NCBI RefSeq assembly: GCF_900111685.1 | Contig: NZ_FOHX01000006.1 | Span: 492,473-556,472, forward strand | Source of the DNA: Nonomuraea wenchangensis | GTDB lineage: Bacteria; Actinomycetota; Actinomycetes; Streptosporangiales; Streptosporangiaceae | Length of the DNA: 64,000 nt | Direction of reading: 5' to 3' | Shown: positions 43,993 to 52,434 of the stretch, in pieces | Numbering within the stretch: position 1 is the first letter of the stretch | How the letters are laid out: every line of letters begins with the position of its first letter | Notes under the pieces: model-generated | Seen by the model: the letters and a program-made list of their open reading frames with translations, nothing else | Database searches by the model: none | Told to the model about the DNA's origin: nothing | Made by a program: the position numbers and the translations under genes

Positions 43993-44565
43993 TCACTCCC
44001 CGCGTGCCCGCCTGGCCACCTTACGCAGCCTGATCGCCCGGAACACGTAATCGGCGCCGGTGAGCACCGTCACCACCAGTGCCGCCCCCATCACCACCGA
44101 CCGCAGCACGTCGGGCACCATCGGCAGGAGGTAGAGGACGATCGCCGCGATCTGCAGCACGGTCTTGACCTTGCCGCCGTAGCTGGCGGGGATCACCGCG
44201 TGCCGCAGCAGCACGAACCTGAGCGCGGTGATGCCCAGCTCCCGCCCCAGGATCACCACCGTGACCCACCACGGCAGCTCCTGCAGGACCGACAGGCACA
44301 CCAGCGCCGCGCCCGTCAGCGCCTTGTCGGCGATCGGGTCGGCGATCTTGCCGAAGTCGGTGATGAGACCGTACCGGCGGGCCAGCTCACCGTCGAGATG
44401 ATCGGTGAGTGAGGCCACGCCGAACACTGCCAGCGCCGTGATCCGCCAGCCGGTGCCGGGCAGGAAAAGACAGACGACGAAGAAAGGGACGAGCACCAAC
44501 CGGAGGACCGTGAGGATGTTGGCGATGTTCCACGGACTCACCGCACGGCGCTCGTCCTTCTTCAT
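43993..44565 (-). CDS. pgsA: CDP-diacylglycerol-glycerol-3-phosphate phosphatidyltransferase
   Basis: 190 aa with several transmembrane helices. The CDP-alcohol phosphotransferase signature D-G-x2-A-R-x8-G-x3-D-x3-D is intact: DGELARRYGLITDFGKIADP followed by IADK. It makes phosphatidylglycerophosphate for anionic phospholipids; a phosphatidylinositol-phosphate synthase role cannot be fully excluded in actinobacteria. Its start overlaps the rimO stop by 4 bases. Confidence 0.92.
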   Translation of the reverse strand: MKKDERRAVSPWNIANILTVLRLVLVPFFVVCLFLPGTGWRITALAVFGVASLTDHLDGELARRYGLITDFGKIADPIADKALTGAALVCLSVLQELPWWVTVVILGRELGITALRFVLLRHAVIPASYGGKVKTVLQIAAIVLYLLPMVPDVLRSVVMGAALVVTVLTGADYVFRAIRLRKVARRARGE

Positions 44566-45971
44566 GGACCGGCCTTGATCCGCGCGATCAGGTCGACCCC
44601 TTCGGCGTCGACCACGACCGCCCGCACGACCTGGCCCTTGACCAGGCCGATGCCCTGCACGGTCACGGAGCCGTCGACCTCGGGACCCTGGTGGGCGGCC
44701 CGGCCCTCGTAACCGCCGTCACCCAGGTCGTCCTCGATCAGCACATCGACCTCGGTGCCGATGCGCTCCTCCGCCCGCTGGGCGGTCAGCTCCTCGGCCA
44801 GCTCGGTGAGCACCCGCACCCGCTCGTCGATGACCTCCTGCGCCAGCTTGCCGGGCAGGTCGGCCGCCTCGGTGCCGTCCTCGTCGGAGTAGCCGAACAC
44901 GCCGATGACGTCGAGCCTCGCGGCTTCGAGGAAGCCCACCAGCTCGCCGAACTCCTCTTCGGTCTCGCCGGGGAAGCCCACGATGAAGTTGGAGCGCACG
45001 CCCGCCTCGGGAGCGCGCTCGCGCACGCTCTCCAGCAGCGCGAGAAAGCGCTCGGGGTCGCCGAAGCGGCGCATCCGGCGCAGCACGCCGTTGCTGGCGT
45101 GCTGGAAGGACAGGTCGAAGTAGGGGGCGATGCCCTCGGTGCCGCAGATCACGTCGATGAGCCCGGGACGCAGCTCGGCCGGCTGCAGGTAGCTGACCCG
45201 CACCCGCTCGACGCCCGACACCTCGGCCAGGCGCGGCAGCAGCTTCTCCAGCGCCCGGAGGTCGCCGAGGTCCTTGCCGTAGGAGGTGGAGTTCTCGCTC
45301 ACCAGCACCAGCTCGCGCACCCCGCGGTGCGCCAGCCAGTCGGCCTCGGCCAGCAGCTCGTCGGGGACGCGCGAGACGTAGGAGCCGCGGAAGGACGGGA
45401 TGGCGCAGAACGTGCAGCGCCGGTCGCAGCCGGAGGCGAGTTTCAGCGAGGCCACAGGGCTCTCGTCGAGCCGCTTGCGCAGCACGCGAGGCCCGCTGGC
45501 GGGGGCCACGCCCGACGGCAGGTCGCCGTGGCCGGGAATGCCGGCCTTGGGCGCGGCGGCGCGCTCGACCGGTGAGATGGGCAGCAGGGTGCGCCGATCA
45601 CGCGGCGTGTGGGGCTTCAGCGACCGGCCGGCGAGCACGTCGTCGAGCCGGTCGCCGATCTCGGCGTAGTCGTCGAAGGAGATGACGGCGCTGGCCTCGG
45701 GCAGCGCCTCGGCCAGCTCGCCTCCGTAGCGCTCGGCCATGCAGCCCGCGGCGACGACCTTCGCGCCGGAGTCCGCGGCGGCGAGCAGCGTGTCGATGGA
45801 GTCCTTCTTGGCCGAGTCGATGAAGCCACACGTGTTGACGACGACGACGTCGGGGTCGTCGTCGCCGAGCTGCCAACCGGCAGCCTCAAGTCGCGCGGCC
45901 AGCTCCTCGGAGTCGACCTCGTTGCGGGCGCAGCCCAGGGTGATCAGCGATGCGGTGCGGCGGGATGACAT
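44562..45971 (-). CDS. rimO: Ribosomal protein S12 methylthiotransferase
   Basis: 469 aa. The N-terminal cysteines are in TLGCARNEVDSE, VNTCGFIDSAKKDS and AAGCMAERYGGEL. The radical-SAM CxxxCxxC lies in ASGCDRRCTFCAIPSFRG, and a TRAM domain ends the protein. CARNEVDSE and CGFIDSAK distinguish RimO from MiaB, whose gene is also in this window. It adds a methylthio group to an Asp of ribosomal protein S12. The ATG at 45971 is fixed by the conserved start. Confidence 0.95.
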   Translation of the reverse strand: MSSRRTASLITLGCARNEVDSEELAARLEAAGWQLGDDDPDVVVVNTCGFIDSAKKDSIDTLLAAADSGAKVVAAGCMAERYGGELAEALPEASAVISFDDYAEIGDRLDDVLAGRSLKPHTPRDRRTLLPISPVERAAAPKAGIPGHGDLPSGVAPASGPRVLRKRLDESPVASLKLASGCDRRCTFCAIPSFRGSYVSRVPDELLAEADWLAHRGVRELVLVSENSTSYGKDLGDLRALEKLLPRLAEVSGVERVRVSYLQPAELRPGLIDVICGTEGIAPYFDLSFQHASNGVLRRMRRFGDPERFLALLESVRERAPEAGVRSNFIVGFPGETEEEFGELVGFLEAARLDVIGVFGYSDEDGTEAADLPGKLAQEVIDERVRVLTELAEELTAQRAEERIGTEVDVLIEDDLGDGGYEGRAAHQGPEVDGSVTVQGIGLVKGQVVRAVVVDAEGVDLIARIKAGP

Positions 45972-46031
45972 GGTGAACACTACGGTATCGGGAGTTGGCC
46001 ACCACCCGATGCACTGGCCCACCGGAGATGG

Positions 46032-46850
46032 CTAGCGGGCCTTCTGCTTGACCGGTGCCTTCGGCGCCTCGAACGAGGTGCGCACCATCTCGCCGCGCTC
46101 CCCGAGCCGCTTCACTTTCTTGCCGTTGACCTGCAGCGTCACCGCCGTGGCGTCGCTCAGCAGCAGGGTGACCTTGCCCGGCGCCCGCCACTCCGAGGTC
46201 TTGCCCGCGGTGAGCGTGCCCGAGAAGAGGCGGTGGCCCTCGCCGTCGTGCACCCCGACGTACGACGAGCGCTTCGCCCTGATCCGCAGCGTCACCATCT
46301 CCTTGGAGCGCGCGTTGCGCGACGGTGACGCCTTGGGCGACTCGGTGATGGGCGTGTTGGGCGGCACGCTCGGCCGGGCCGACGACTGCCGCACCCCGGC
46401 CACCTGCACCTGGTCGCCCGCTCCCCCGAGCATGCGCATCGTGCCGAACACGACCACGATCGCCAGCGCCACCCCCAGCGCCATCGACCAGTTGGGCCCG
46501 CGCCGCTCCGGCAGGTTGATCTTCTTGTCGGCCTGGAAGACGGCCGAGGCGCGCACCGGCTGCGGCGCCCCGCCGTGTTCCTGGTCATATTGGTGCACCA
46601 CGGCCTCGGGATCGAGCCCGACGGCCGCGGCGATGGCCTTGACGTGGCCCCTGGCGTAGAACGGGCCCCCGCACTGGTCGTAGAGGTCCTGCTCGATGCA
46701 ATGGACGATGGTCTCGCGGATGCGCGTGGCCGCGCTGACCTGCGCGACCGACATCCCGGCCGACTGCCTGGCTGCCGCCAGCATGGCCCCGATGCTCTGC
46801 TGTTCCTGCACGGCGAACGCCTCCCCGATGGCGTCTGGTTCCCCCACCAC
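46032..46850 (-). CDS. RodZ-like membrane HTH protein
   Basis: 272 aa. An N-terminal HTH_25 domain (SIGAMLAAARQSAGMSVAQV, RGHVKAIAAAVGLDPEAVV) is followed by one transmembrane helix (about 122-142), a Ser/Pro-rich linker and a C-terminal beta domain like DUF4115. This is the RodZ layout, cytoskeleton-linked in rods. In actinomycetes, which often lack polar MreB roles, its function is uncertain. GTG chosen with GGAG upstream; a second GTG follows directly. It lies between ftsK and rimO, the conserved position. Confidence 0.88.
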   Translation of the reverse strand: MVGEPDAIGEAFAVQEQQSIGAMLAAARQSAGMSVAQVSAATRIRETIVHCIEQDLYDQCGGPFYARGHVKAIAAAVGLDPEAVVHQYDQEHGGAPQPVRASAVFQADKKINLPERRGPNWSMALGVALAIVVVFGTMRMLGGAGDQVQVAGVRQSSARPSVPPNTPITESPKASPSRNARSKEMVTLRIRAKRSSYVGVHDGEGHRLFSGTLTAGKTSEWRAPGKVTLLLSDATAVTLQVNGKKVKRLGERGEMVRTSFEAPKAPVKQKAR

Positions 46851-46907
46851 GACTCTCCGTAGTGGTTCCTATTCAACCAGTTGACGCCGCTCGCCCCCGC
46901 ATTGGGG

Positions 46908-49436
46908 TCATTCGCCACGCAGGTCGGCCAGCAGACCCGGCAGATCGTCGGGCTTCACGAGCACTTCGCGCGCCTTGGAGCCCTCGCTCGGGCCGACCAC
47001 GTTGCGGCTCTCCAGCAGGTCCATGAGCCGCCCCGCCTTGGCGAAGCCGACCCGCAGCTTGCGCTGGAGCATCGAGGTCGAGCCGAACTGGGTGGTCACG
47101 ATCAGCTCGGCCGCCTGGATCAGCAGGTCGAGGTCGTCGCCGATCTCCTCGTCGATCTCCCGCTTGACCGGCGCCGCCGCCACGTCCTCGCGGTATTCCA
47201 CCTGCATCTGCGCCTTGCAGTGCGCGACGATCTCGGCGATCTCCTTCTCCGAGACGAACGCGTTCTGGATGCGGATGGGCTTGCTCGCGCCCATCGGCAG
47301 GAACAGCGCGTCACCCTGGCCGACCAGCTTGTCGGCGCCGGGCTGGTCGAGGATGACCCGCGAGTCGGTGAGGCTGGAGACGGCGAAGGCGAGGCGGGAG
47401 GGCACGTTGGCCTTGATCAGGCCGGTGACGACGTCGACGGACGGCCGCTGCGTGGCGATCACCAGGTGGATGCCGGCCGCGCGGGCGAGCTGCGTGATGC
47501 GCACGATCGAGTCCTCGACGTCGCGCGGCGCCACCATCATGAGGTCGGCCAGCTCGTCCACGATCACCAGCAGGTACGGATACGGCTGGTAGACCCGCTC
47601 ACTGCCGGGCGGCGGCTGCAGCTTGCCCGCCCGCACCGCCTTGTTGAACTCGTCCACGTGCCGGAACCCCGACGCCGCCAGGTCGTCGTAGCGCCGGTCC
47701 ATCTCTCCCACGACCCATTCCAGGGCCTCCGCGGCCTTCTTCGGGTTCGTGATGATCGGGGTGATGAGGTGGGGGATGCCCTCGTACACGCTGAGCTCGA
47801 CCCGCTTGGGGTCGACCAGCACCATGCGCACCTCGTCGGGCGTGGACCGCATGAGGATGGAGGTGATCAGGCCGTTGACGCAGACCGACTTGCCGGCGCC
47901 GGTGGCGCCCGCGATGAGCAGGTGGGGCATCTTGGCCAGGTTGGCCACGATGGTGCGGCCCTCGACGTCCTTGCCCAGGCCGACGATCATCGGGTGGTGG
48001 TCGGCCTGCGCCACCTGCGCGCGCAGCACGTCGCCCAGCGCCACGAGGTCCTTGTCGGCGTTGGGGATCTCCACGCCGATGGCCGACTTGCCGGGGATCG
48101 GCGACAGGATGCGCACGTCGGCGGACTTGACCGCGTAGGCGATGTTCTTGGTGAGCGCGGTGACCTTCTCGACCTTCACCGCCGGGCCGAGCTCGATCTC
48201 GTAGCGGGTCACGGTCGGGCCGCGGGTGAAGCCGATCACCTGCGCGTCGATGCTGAACTGCTCCAGCACGCTGGTCAGCGCGTTGACCACGGTGGTGTTG
48301 GCCTTGGTCTGCGGCTTGGGCGCGGTGCCCGGCTTGAGGAACTGCAGGTCGGGCAGCGCGTACGGCCCCGCCTGCGGCGACAGCACGAGCTGTTCGACCG
48401 TGCGCGGCGCGGGCGTCGGCAGCGGCGGCTCCGGCGGCCTGCGCTCGGCCTCGGCCTCCGCGGCGGCGGCGGCGACCGCCGCGTCCTCCTCGTCGGTGAG
48501 CCCGGGGACGATCTCCGGCGAGTGGTCGGCGCGCTCCTTGTCCTTCTCCGACAGCACCGGCGTGTCGTAGGGCTTGACGCCGTCGCCGCCCTCGCCTGCG
48601 GGCTTCTTCGTCCGGGGACGCTTCCTGCTCGGCTCGCGCGGCAGCGGGTCGGACTGCCGCTCGAAGAGCAGGTGCCGCAGCTCGGCCAGCCGCTCGGGGA
48701 TGCGGTGCACCGGCGTCGCGGTGATCACCAGGACGCCGAACGCCGACAGGAGCAGCAGCAGCGGGATCGTGATCCACGACGGCAGGATGCTCATCGGCGG
48801 CGCCGAGACGATGAAGCCGACCATGCCCCCGGCCGCCGACACCTTGTCCATGCCCTGGCCCTCGCCGGCCGGGTACGGCGTGTCGTTGGCCACGTGGATC
48901 ACGCCGAGCACGCCGACCAGCAGCGCCGCCCAGCCGATCACCATGCGCCCGGTGTCGGCGTTCTGGTCGGGGTGGCGCATGTAACGCCAGGCCAGCAGGC
49001 CGAGCAGCAGCGGCAGCGCCCAGGCCAGCGAGCCGAACACGCCGCGCACGGTCGCGTTGACCACCCCGGAGACGGCCCCGTCGGCGTTGCGCCAGGTCAT
49101 GGAGGCCAGCACGATCGCGGCGGCGAACCAGGCCAGCCCGAGCCCGTCGCGCCGGTGCGCCGGGTCCAGGTCGCGGGCGTTCTTGCCCAGCGCGCGGGCC
49201 ATGCTGCCGACACCGCCCGCGAACAACATCCACAGCCCGACGATCAACTTGCCGATCATCGTGAAGACCCAGCTGATCGGGTCGGGGTGGGCGACGGAGG
49301 ACTTGCGGCCGGAGGCGCCCGGCCTCGGCCTGGGGCGCCCGGCCGACGCTGTGGTCCGCTTCGCGGAGGTCGAGCGGGCCGGGGTCGACCGCTTCGCCGG
49401 CCCCTTGGATGCGCTTTTCGGCGTACGGGTGGCCAT
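46908..49436 (-). CDS. ftsK: DNA translocase FtsK/SpoIIIE
   Basis: 842 aa. A basic Ser/Thr/Lys-rich start is followed by four N-terminal transmembrane helices (about 50-220), an acidic/Pro linker, and the motor domain with Walker A GATGAGKS (about 509-516), Walker B YLLVIVDELADLM and an FtsK-gamma winged helix at the end. It pumps DNA through the division septum during sporulation or cell division. The ATG at 49436 is chosen; the longer frame upstream has no family-like sequence. Confidence 0.94.
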   Translation of the reverse strand: MATRTPKSASKGPAKRSTPARSTSAKRTTASAGRPRPRPGASGRKSSVAHPDPISWVFTMIGKLIVGLWMLFAGGVGSMARALGKNARDLDPAHRRDGLGLAWFAAAIVLASMTWRNADGAVSGVVNATVRGVFGSLAWALPLLLGLLAWRYMRHPDQNADTGRMVIGWAALLVGVLGVIHVANDTPYPAGEGQGMDKVSAAGGMVGFIVSAPPMSILPSWITIPLLLLLSAFGVLVITATPVHRIPERLAELRHLLFERQSDPLPREPSRKRPRTKKPAGEGGDGVKPYDTPVLSEKDKERADHSPEIVPGLTDEEDAAVAAAAAEAEAERRPPEPPLPTPAPRTVEQLVLSPQAGPYALPDLQFLKPGTAPKPQTKANTTVVNALTSVLEQFSIDAQVIGFTRGPTVTRYEIELGPAVKVEKVTALTKNIAYAVKSADVRILSPIPGKSAIGVEIPNADKDLVALGDVLRAQVAQADHHPMIVGLGKDVEGRTIVANLAKMPHLLIAGATGAGKSVCVNGLITSILMRSTPDEVRMVLVDPKRVELSVYEGIPHLITPIITNPKKAAEALEWVVGEMDRRYDDLAASGFRHVDEFNKAVRAGKLQPPPGSERVYQPYPYLLVIVDELADLMMVAPRDVEDSIVRITQLARAAGIHLVIATQRPSVDVVTGLIKANVPSRLAFAVSSLTDSRVILDQPGADKLVGQGDALFLPMGASKPIRIQNAFVSEKEIAEIVAHCKAQMQVEYREDVAAAPVKREIDEEIGDDLDLLIQAAELIVTTQFGSTSMLQRKLRVGFAKAGRLMDLLESRNVVGPSEGSKAREVLVKPDDLPGLLADLRGE

Positions 49437-49509
49437 GGTGCCAAAGGTACGACGGAGACACCGGACTCCGCGCGCTGACGCGCCGCACACCCGTACAAAG
49501 ACCCCAGGA

Positions 49510-50451
49510 TCAGGTGGCGAACCTGTAGGTGGTGGTGGAGGTCCGGCGCTCACCCGGCCGCAGCACCGTGGAGGGGAACTGCGGCTGGTTGGGCGAGTCG
49601 GGGAAGTGCTGGGTCTCCAGGCACAGCCCCGCGAACGGCCCGAACGGCGTGGCCGCGCCGTCCAGCATGCTGCCGGAGTAGAACTGCACGCCCGGCTCGG
49701 TCGTGGTGACGTCCATGGTCAGGCCGCCGGCGGTGACGCTCATGCCGCCGTCGAGCACGAAGCAGTGGTCGTAGCCGCCGTCGATGCGCTCGCCGAGCGC
49801 GTGCGGCTCGGTGAAGTCGAACGGGGTGCCCTTGACCGGCGCCAGCTCCCCGGTCGGGATCTTGTCGGCGTCCACCGGCAGGTAGTGCTCGGCGGCGATC
49901 CGTACGACGTGGTCGCGCACGTCGCCCTCGCCCTGGCCCTTGAGGTTGAAGTAGGAGTGGTTGGTGAGGTTGACCACGGTCGGCTTGTCGGTCTCCGCGG
50001 CGTAGTCGATGCGCAGGCCGTCGTCCTCCAGCGTGTACGTCACCGTGGCGGTCAGCGTGCCCGGGTAGCCCTGGTCGCCGTCCGGGCTGACCAGGGTCAG
50101 CGTGACGGAGGCGGGCGAGCGGTCGGTGACGGTCCACACCTTGGAGTCGAAGCCCTCGGTGCCGCCGTGCAGGCTGTTGGGCCCGTTGTTGACCGGCAGG
50201 GTGTACTCGACGCCGTCGAGGGTGAAGCGGCCGCCCGCGATGCGGTTGCCGTAGCGGCCGACGACCGCGCCGAAGTAGCGGCTGCGGGTGAGGTAGTCCT
50301 CCAGCGTGTCCAGCCCGAGCACCACGTTGCGGCCCGACACCTCCAGCGAGCGTACGACGGCGCCGAGGGTCAGCACCTCGGCGCGGAGCCGTCCGGACGA
50401 CAGCTCCACCTGTTCCACCTGCTCGCCGGACGGCAGCGTTCCGAAAATCAT
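49510..50451 (-). CDS. galM: Aldose 1-epimerase
   Basis: 313 aa. Family blocks are YFGAVVGRYGNRIAGGRF, NNGPNSLHGGTEGFDSKVW (catalytic His in LHGG), NLTNHSYFNL (second His) and LCLETQHFPDSPN (base Glu). It interconverts the alpha and beta anomers of sugars. Its ATG overlaps the LacI stop, so the two form an operon. Next to uronate dehydrogenase it may act on galacturonate or the parent sugars. Confidence 0.92.
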   Translation of the reverse strand: MIFGTLPSGEQVEQVELSSGRLRAEVLTLGAVVRSLEVSGRNVVLGLDTLEDYLTRSRYFGAVVGRYGNRIAGGRFTLDGVEYTLPVNNGPNSLHGGTEGFDSKVWTVTDRSPASVTLTLVSPDGDQGYPGTLTATVTYTLEDDGLRIDYAAETDKPTVVNLTNHSYFNLKGQGEGDVRDHVVRIAAEHYLPVDADKIPTGELAPVKGTPFDFTEPHALGERIDGGYDHCFVLDGGMSVTAGGLTMDVTTTEPGVQFYSGSMLDGAATPFGPFAGLCLETQHFPDSPNQPQFPSTVLRPGERRTSTTTYRFAT

Positions 50452-51410
50452 CTTTGTGCCCTTCCCGTGGACTCGCGGACTATGAGGGCGGTGTCGAGGG
50501 TCACCGTCGCGCCCTCGCCCCCCGATTGCAGCAACAGGTCCACCGCCATCCGCCCCGCGGCCACGGCGGGCATGGCCACCGTGGTGAGCTTCGGCCGGTT
50601 GAGCCGGCCGGGCAGGATGTCGTCGAACCCGATGACACTTATCTGGTCTGGTACCCCGATGTCCATCGCGGCCAGCCCCTCGACGAGGCCGAGTGCGACG
50701 AGATCGTTGTAGGCCAGCACGGCGGTCGCCCCGCAGGCCGCGACGTCGGCGGCCACGGCCAGGCCGCCGCCCTCGGTCGGCTGGTTGGGGCCGAAGAAGA
50801 CGAGGTCGAGCCCCGGCGTCTCGGCGGCGACGCCCTGCATCTCGTTGCTGGTCCACGACCCGATGGGGCCGGACACGAGCGCGATCCTGCGGTGGCCGAG
50901 CTCTGCGAGGTGCTCCAGGGCCAGCTTGGCGCCCTGGGCGACGTTCATGAGCACCGCGGGCATGCCCTTGATGCGGCGGTTGACCACCACGAACGGCACG
51001 TCCTCGGCCAGGCGCTCGATCATCTTGTTGGACAGGCGGGGGCTGCACAGCAGGACGCCGTCCACCTGCTTGGTGAACGTCCTGATCAGCTCTTCCTCGA
51101 CCCGCGGGTCCTCGTCGGTGTCGGCCACGAACACGTGGTAGTCGCGGCCCCTGGCCTGCGCCTGGGCCGCCTTGATGAGCGGCGGGAAGAACGGGTTGGC
51201 GATGTCGGCCACGATGAGGCCCATGTTGAACGTGCGTCCGGTCGTGAGCGCGCGGGCCGCCCGGTTGGGCCGGTAGCCGAGGTCGTCGGCCGCGGCCAGC
51301 ACCCGGCTCCTGGTGGCAGGATTGACCAGGTGCGGCGCGGAGAAGGTGCGGGAGACTGTGGACACGTGCACGCCGCAGGCGCGCGCCACGTCCTTGATCG
51401 TCGCCGCCAT
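50448..51410 (-). CDS. LacI-family transcriptional regulator
   Basis: 320 aa. The HTH is the LacI type (ATIKDVARACGVHVSTVSRT) with hinge helix TRSRVLAAADDLGYRPNRAA, followed by a periplasmic-binding-like effector domain. GAGGACGGCG precedes the ATG. Two palindromic operator-like sites lie 15-82 bp upstream, so it probably regulates itself and galM. The effector is unknown, presumably a uronate-related sugar. Confidence 0.92.
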   Translation of the reverse strand: MAATIKDVARACGVHVSTVSRTFSAPHLVNPATRSRVLAAADDLGYRPNRAARALTTGRTFNMGLIVADIANPFFPPLIKAAQAQARGRDYHVFVADTDEDPRVEEELIRTFTKQVDGVLLCSPRLSNKMIERLAEDVPFVVVNRRIKGMPAVLMNVAQGAKLALEHLAELGHRRIALVSGPIGSWTSNEMQGVAAETPGLDLVFFGPNQPTEGGGLAVAADVAACGATAVLAYNDLVALGLVEGLAAMDIGVPDQISVIGFDDILPGRLNRPKLTTVAMPAVAAGRMAVDLLLQSGGEGATVTLDTALIVRESTGRAQR

Positions 51411-51424
51411 CGCCGTCCTCCCTT

Positions 51425-51492
51425 GCAAACGGTTGCCAGATCAAACCTTGACCTTTACCGCTCTGCCCGTCAAGGTTTGTGCAACCGGTTGC
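51425..51492. promoter_or_regulatory. Paired LacI operators with a nested inverted repeat
   Basis: Two LacI-like palindromes lie 56 bp apart: GCAAACGGTTGC (51425-51436, one mismatched pair) and GCAACCGGTTGC (51481-51492, perfect). Between them is a perfect 11-bp inverted repeat, CAAACCTTGAC (51442-51452) and GTCAAGGTTTG (51469-51479). The arrangement suggests repressor looping at the lacI-galM promoter. The inner repeat could also be the transcription terminator of the upstream udh gene. Confidence 0.7.
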
Positions 51493-51504
51493 CATGACCG
51501 GCGA

Positions 51505-52299
51505 TCACCAGCGGCCGCCGAGCTCCTTCAGCGTGAAGACGCCGCCCGCGCGGTCGTGCACCGGGTCCGCCAGGTCGGGCTCGCCGTGCTCGGCGATCAG
51601 GGGCGCCGCCAGCGTCTCCGAGTCGTCGCGCGAGACGTAGCCGATGGACTCGGCCTCCTTCAGCGACCACCAGCGGCGGGTGTTGTCCGAGACGCCCCAC
51701 ACGACGTGGAGGCCGGGCGCGACCAGCGCGGCCTCGACCAGGCGGGCCAGGTCGTCGGGTGAGATCCAGGTGGCCAGGCCGCGGGTGTCGAGCGGGCCGT
51801 CGTTGCAGGTGCCGAGCCGCACAACGGTGATGTTCATGCCGAAGCGGTCGTGGTACAGCCCGGCCAGGGCCTCCATGACGACCTTGCTGACGCCGTAGAA
51901 GGTGTCGGGGCGGGGGAAGGCGTAGTCCGGCAGGTCCTCGCCGCCCGCCGGCCTGGTGTGGAAGCCCGCCGCATGGTGGCTGCCCATGAGGACGAGCTGG
52001 CGTACGCCCGCCTCGCGCGCGGCCTCCAGCAGCACCTGCGTGCCGTCGATGTTGGCCCGCACGATGTCGGCCCAGGGGTGCTCGCGGCTCTGACCGCCCA
52101 GGTGGAGCACCGCGTCCACGCCCTTGACCGCCTCGGCCATGGCGGCCGGGTCGGCCAGGTCGGCGACGACCTGCTCCTCCCCCGGGCCGGGCTCGACCGG
52201 CTGGAGATCGGAGAGCCGCAGGACGCGGCCCTCGCGGGCGAGCCGCGGGCGGAGCAGCGTGCCGACTTTCCCCGCGGCACCGGTCATGAGAATGCGCAT
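51505..52299 (-). CDS. udh: NAD-dependent uronate dehydrogenase-like SDR enzyme
   Basis: 264 aa. Extended-SDR start RILMTGAAGKVG (NAD site), VDAVLHLGGQSREHPW, and the catalytic YxxxK in FYGVSKVVMEAL. The sequence resembles bacterial uronate dehydrogenase (LATWISPDDLARLVEAAL fragment and GVSDNTRRWW). Such enzymes oxidise galacturonate or glucuronate to the aldarolactone, the first step of the oxidative uronate route completed by gudD, kdgD and the aldehyde dehydrogenase here. ATG at 52299. It is divergent from the uptake operon and shares operator-like sites with it. Confidence 0.8.
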   Translation of the reverse strand: MRILMTGAAGKVGTLLRPRLAREGRVLRLSDLQPVEPGPGEEQVVADLADPAAMAEAVKGVDAVLHLGGQSREHPWADIVRANIDGTQVLLEAAREAGVRQLVLMGSHHAAGFHTRPAGGEDLPDYAFPRPDTFYGVSKVVMEALAGLYHDRFGMNITVVRLGTCNDGPLDTRGLATWISPDDLARLVEAALVAPGLHVVWGVSDNTRRWWSLKEAESIGYVSRDDSETLAAPLIAEHGEPDLADPVHDRAGGVFTLKELGGRW

Positions 52300-52330
52300 G
52301 TCTTCATGGTGTACACGATTCTGACCCAAA

Positions 52331-52344
52331 TTCACATACTTGAA
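52331..52344. promoter_or_regulatory. Uronate regulon operator candidate A (udh side)
   Basis: TTCACATACTTGAA, which with flanks matches 12 of 16 positions of GTCCATGTATGTGAAC on the opposite strand. It lies 32 bp before the udh start. Confidence 0.55.
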
Positions 52345-52405
52345 TATTGACCGTGAAGCATGGCCTAGTTACGTTCACAGCCACGAGTTCAAGTCTTCGA
52401 CTCAT

Positions 52406-52421
52406 GTCCATGTATGTGAAC
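52406..52421. promoter_or_regulatory. Uronate regulon operator candidate B (transporter side)
   Basis: GTCCATGTATGTGAAC lies directly before the GGGAGG ribosome site of the binding-protein gene. The same 16 bases occur, on the other strand, before gudD. An occupied site here would block transcription. A possible promoter TTGACC-17-TACGTT starts at 52347. Confidence 0.65.
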
Positions 52422-52434
52422 GGGAGGCGGTCTG

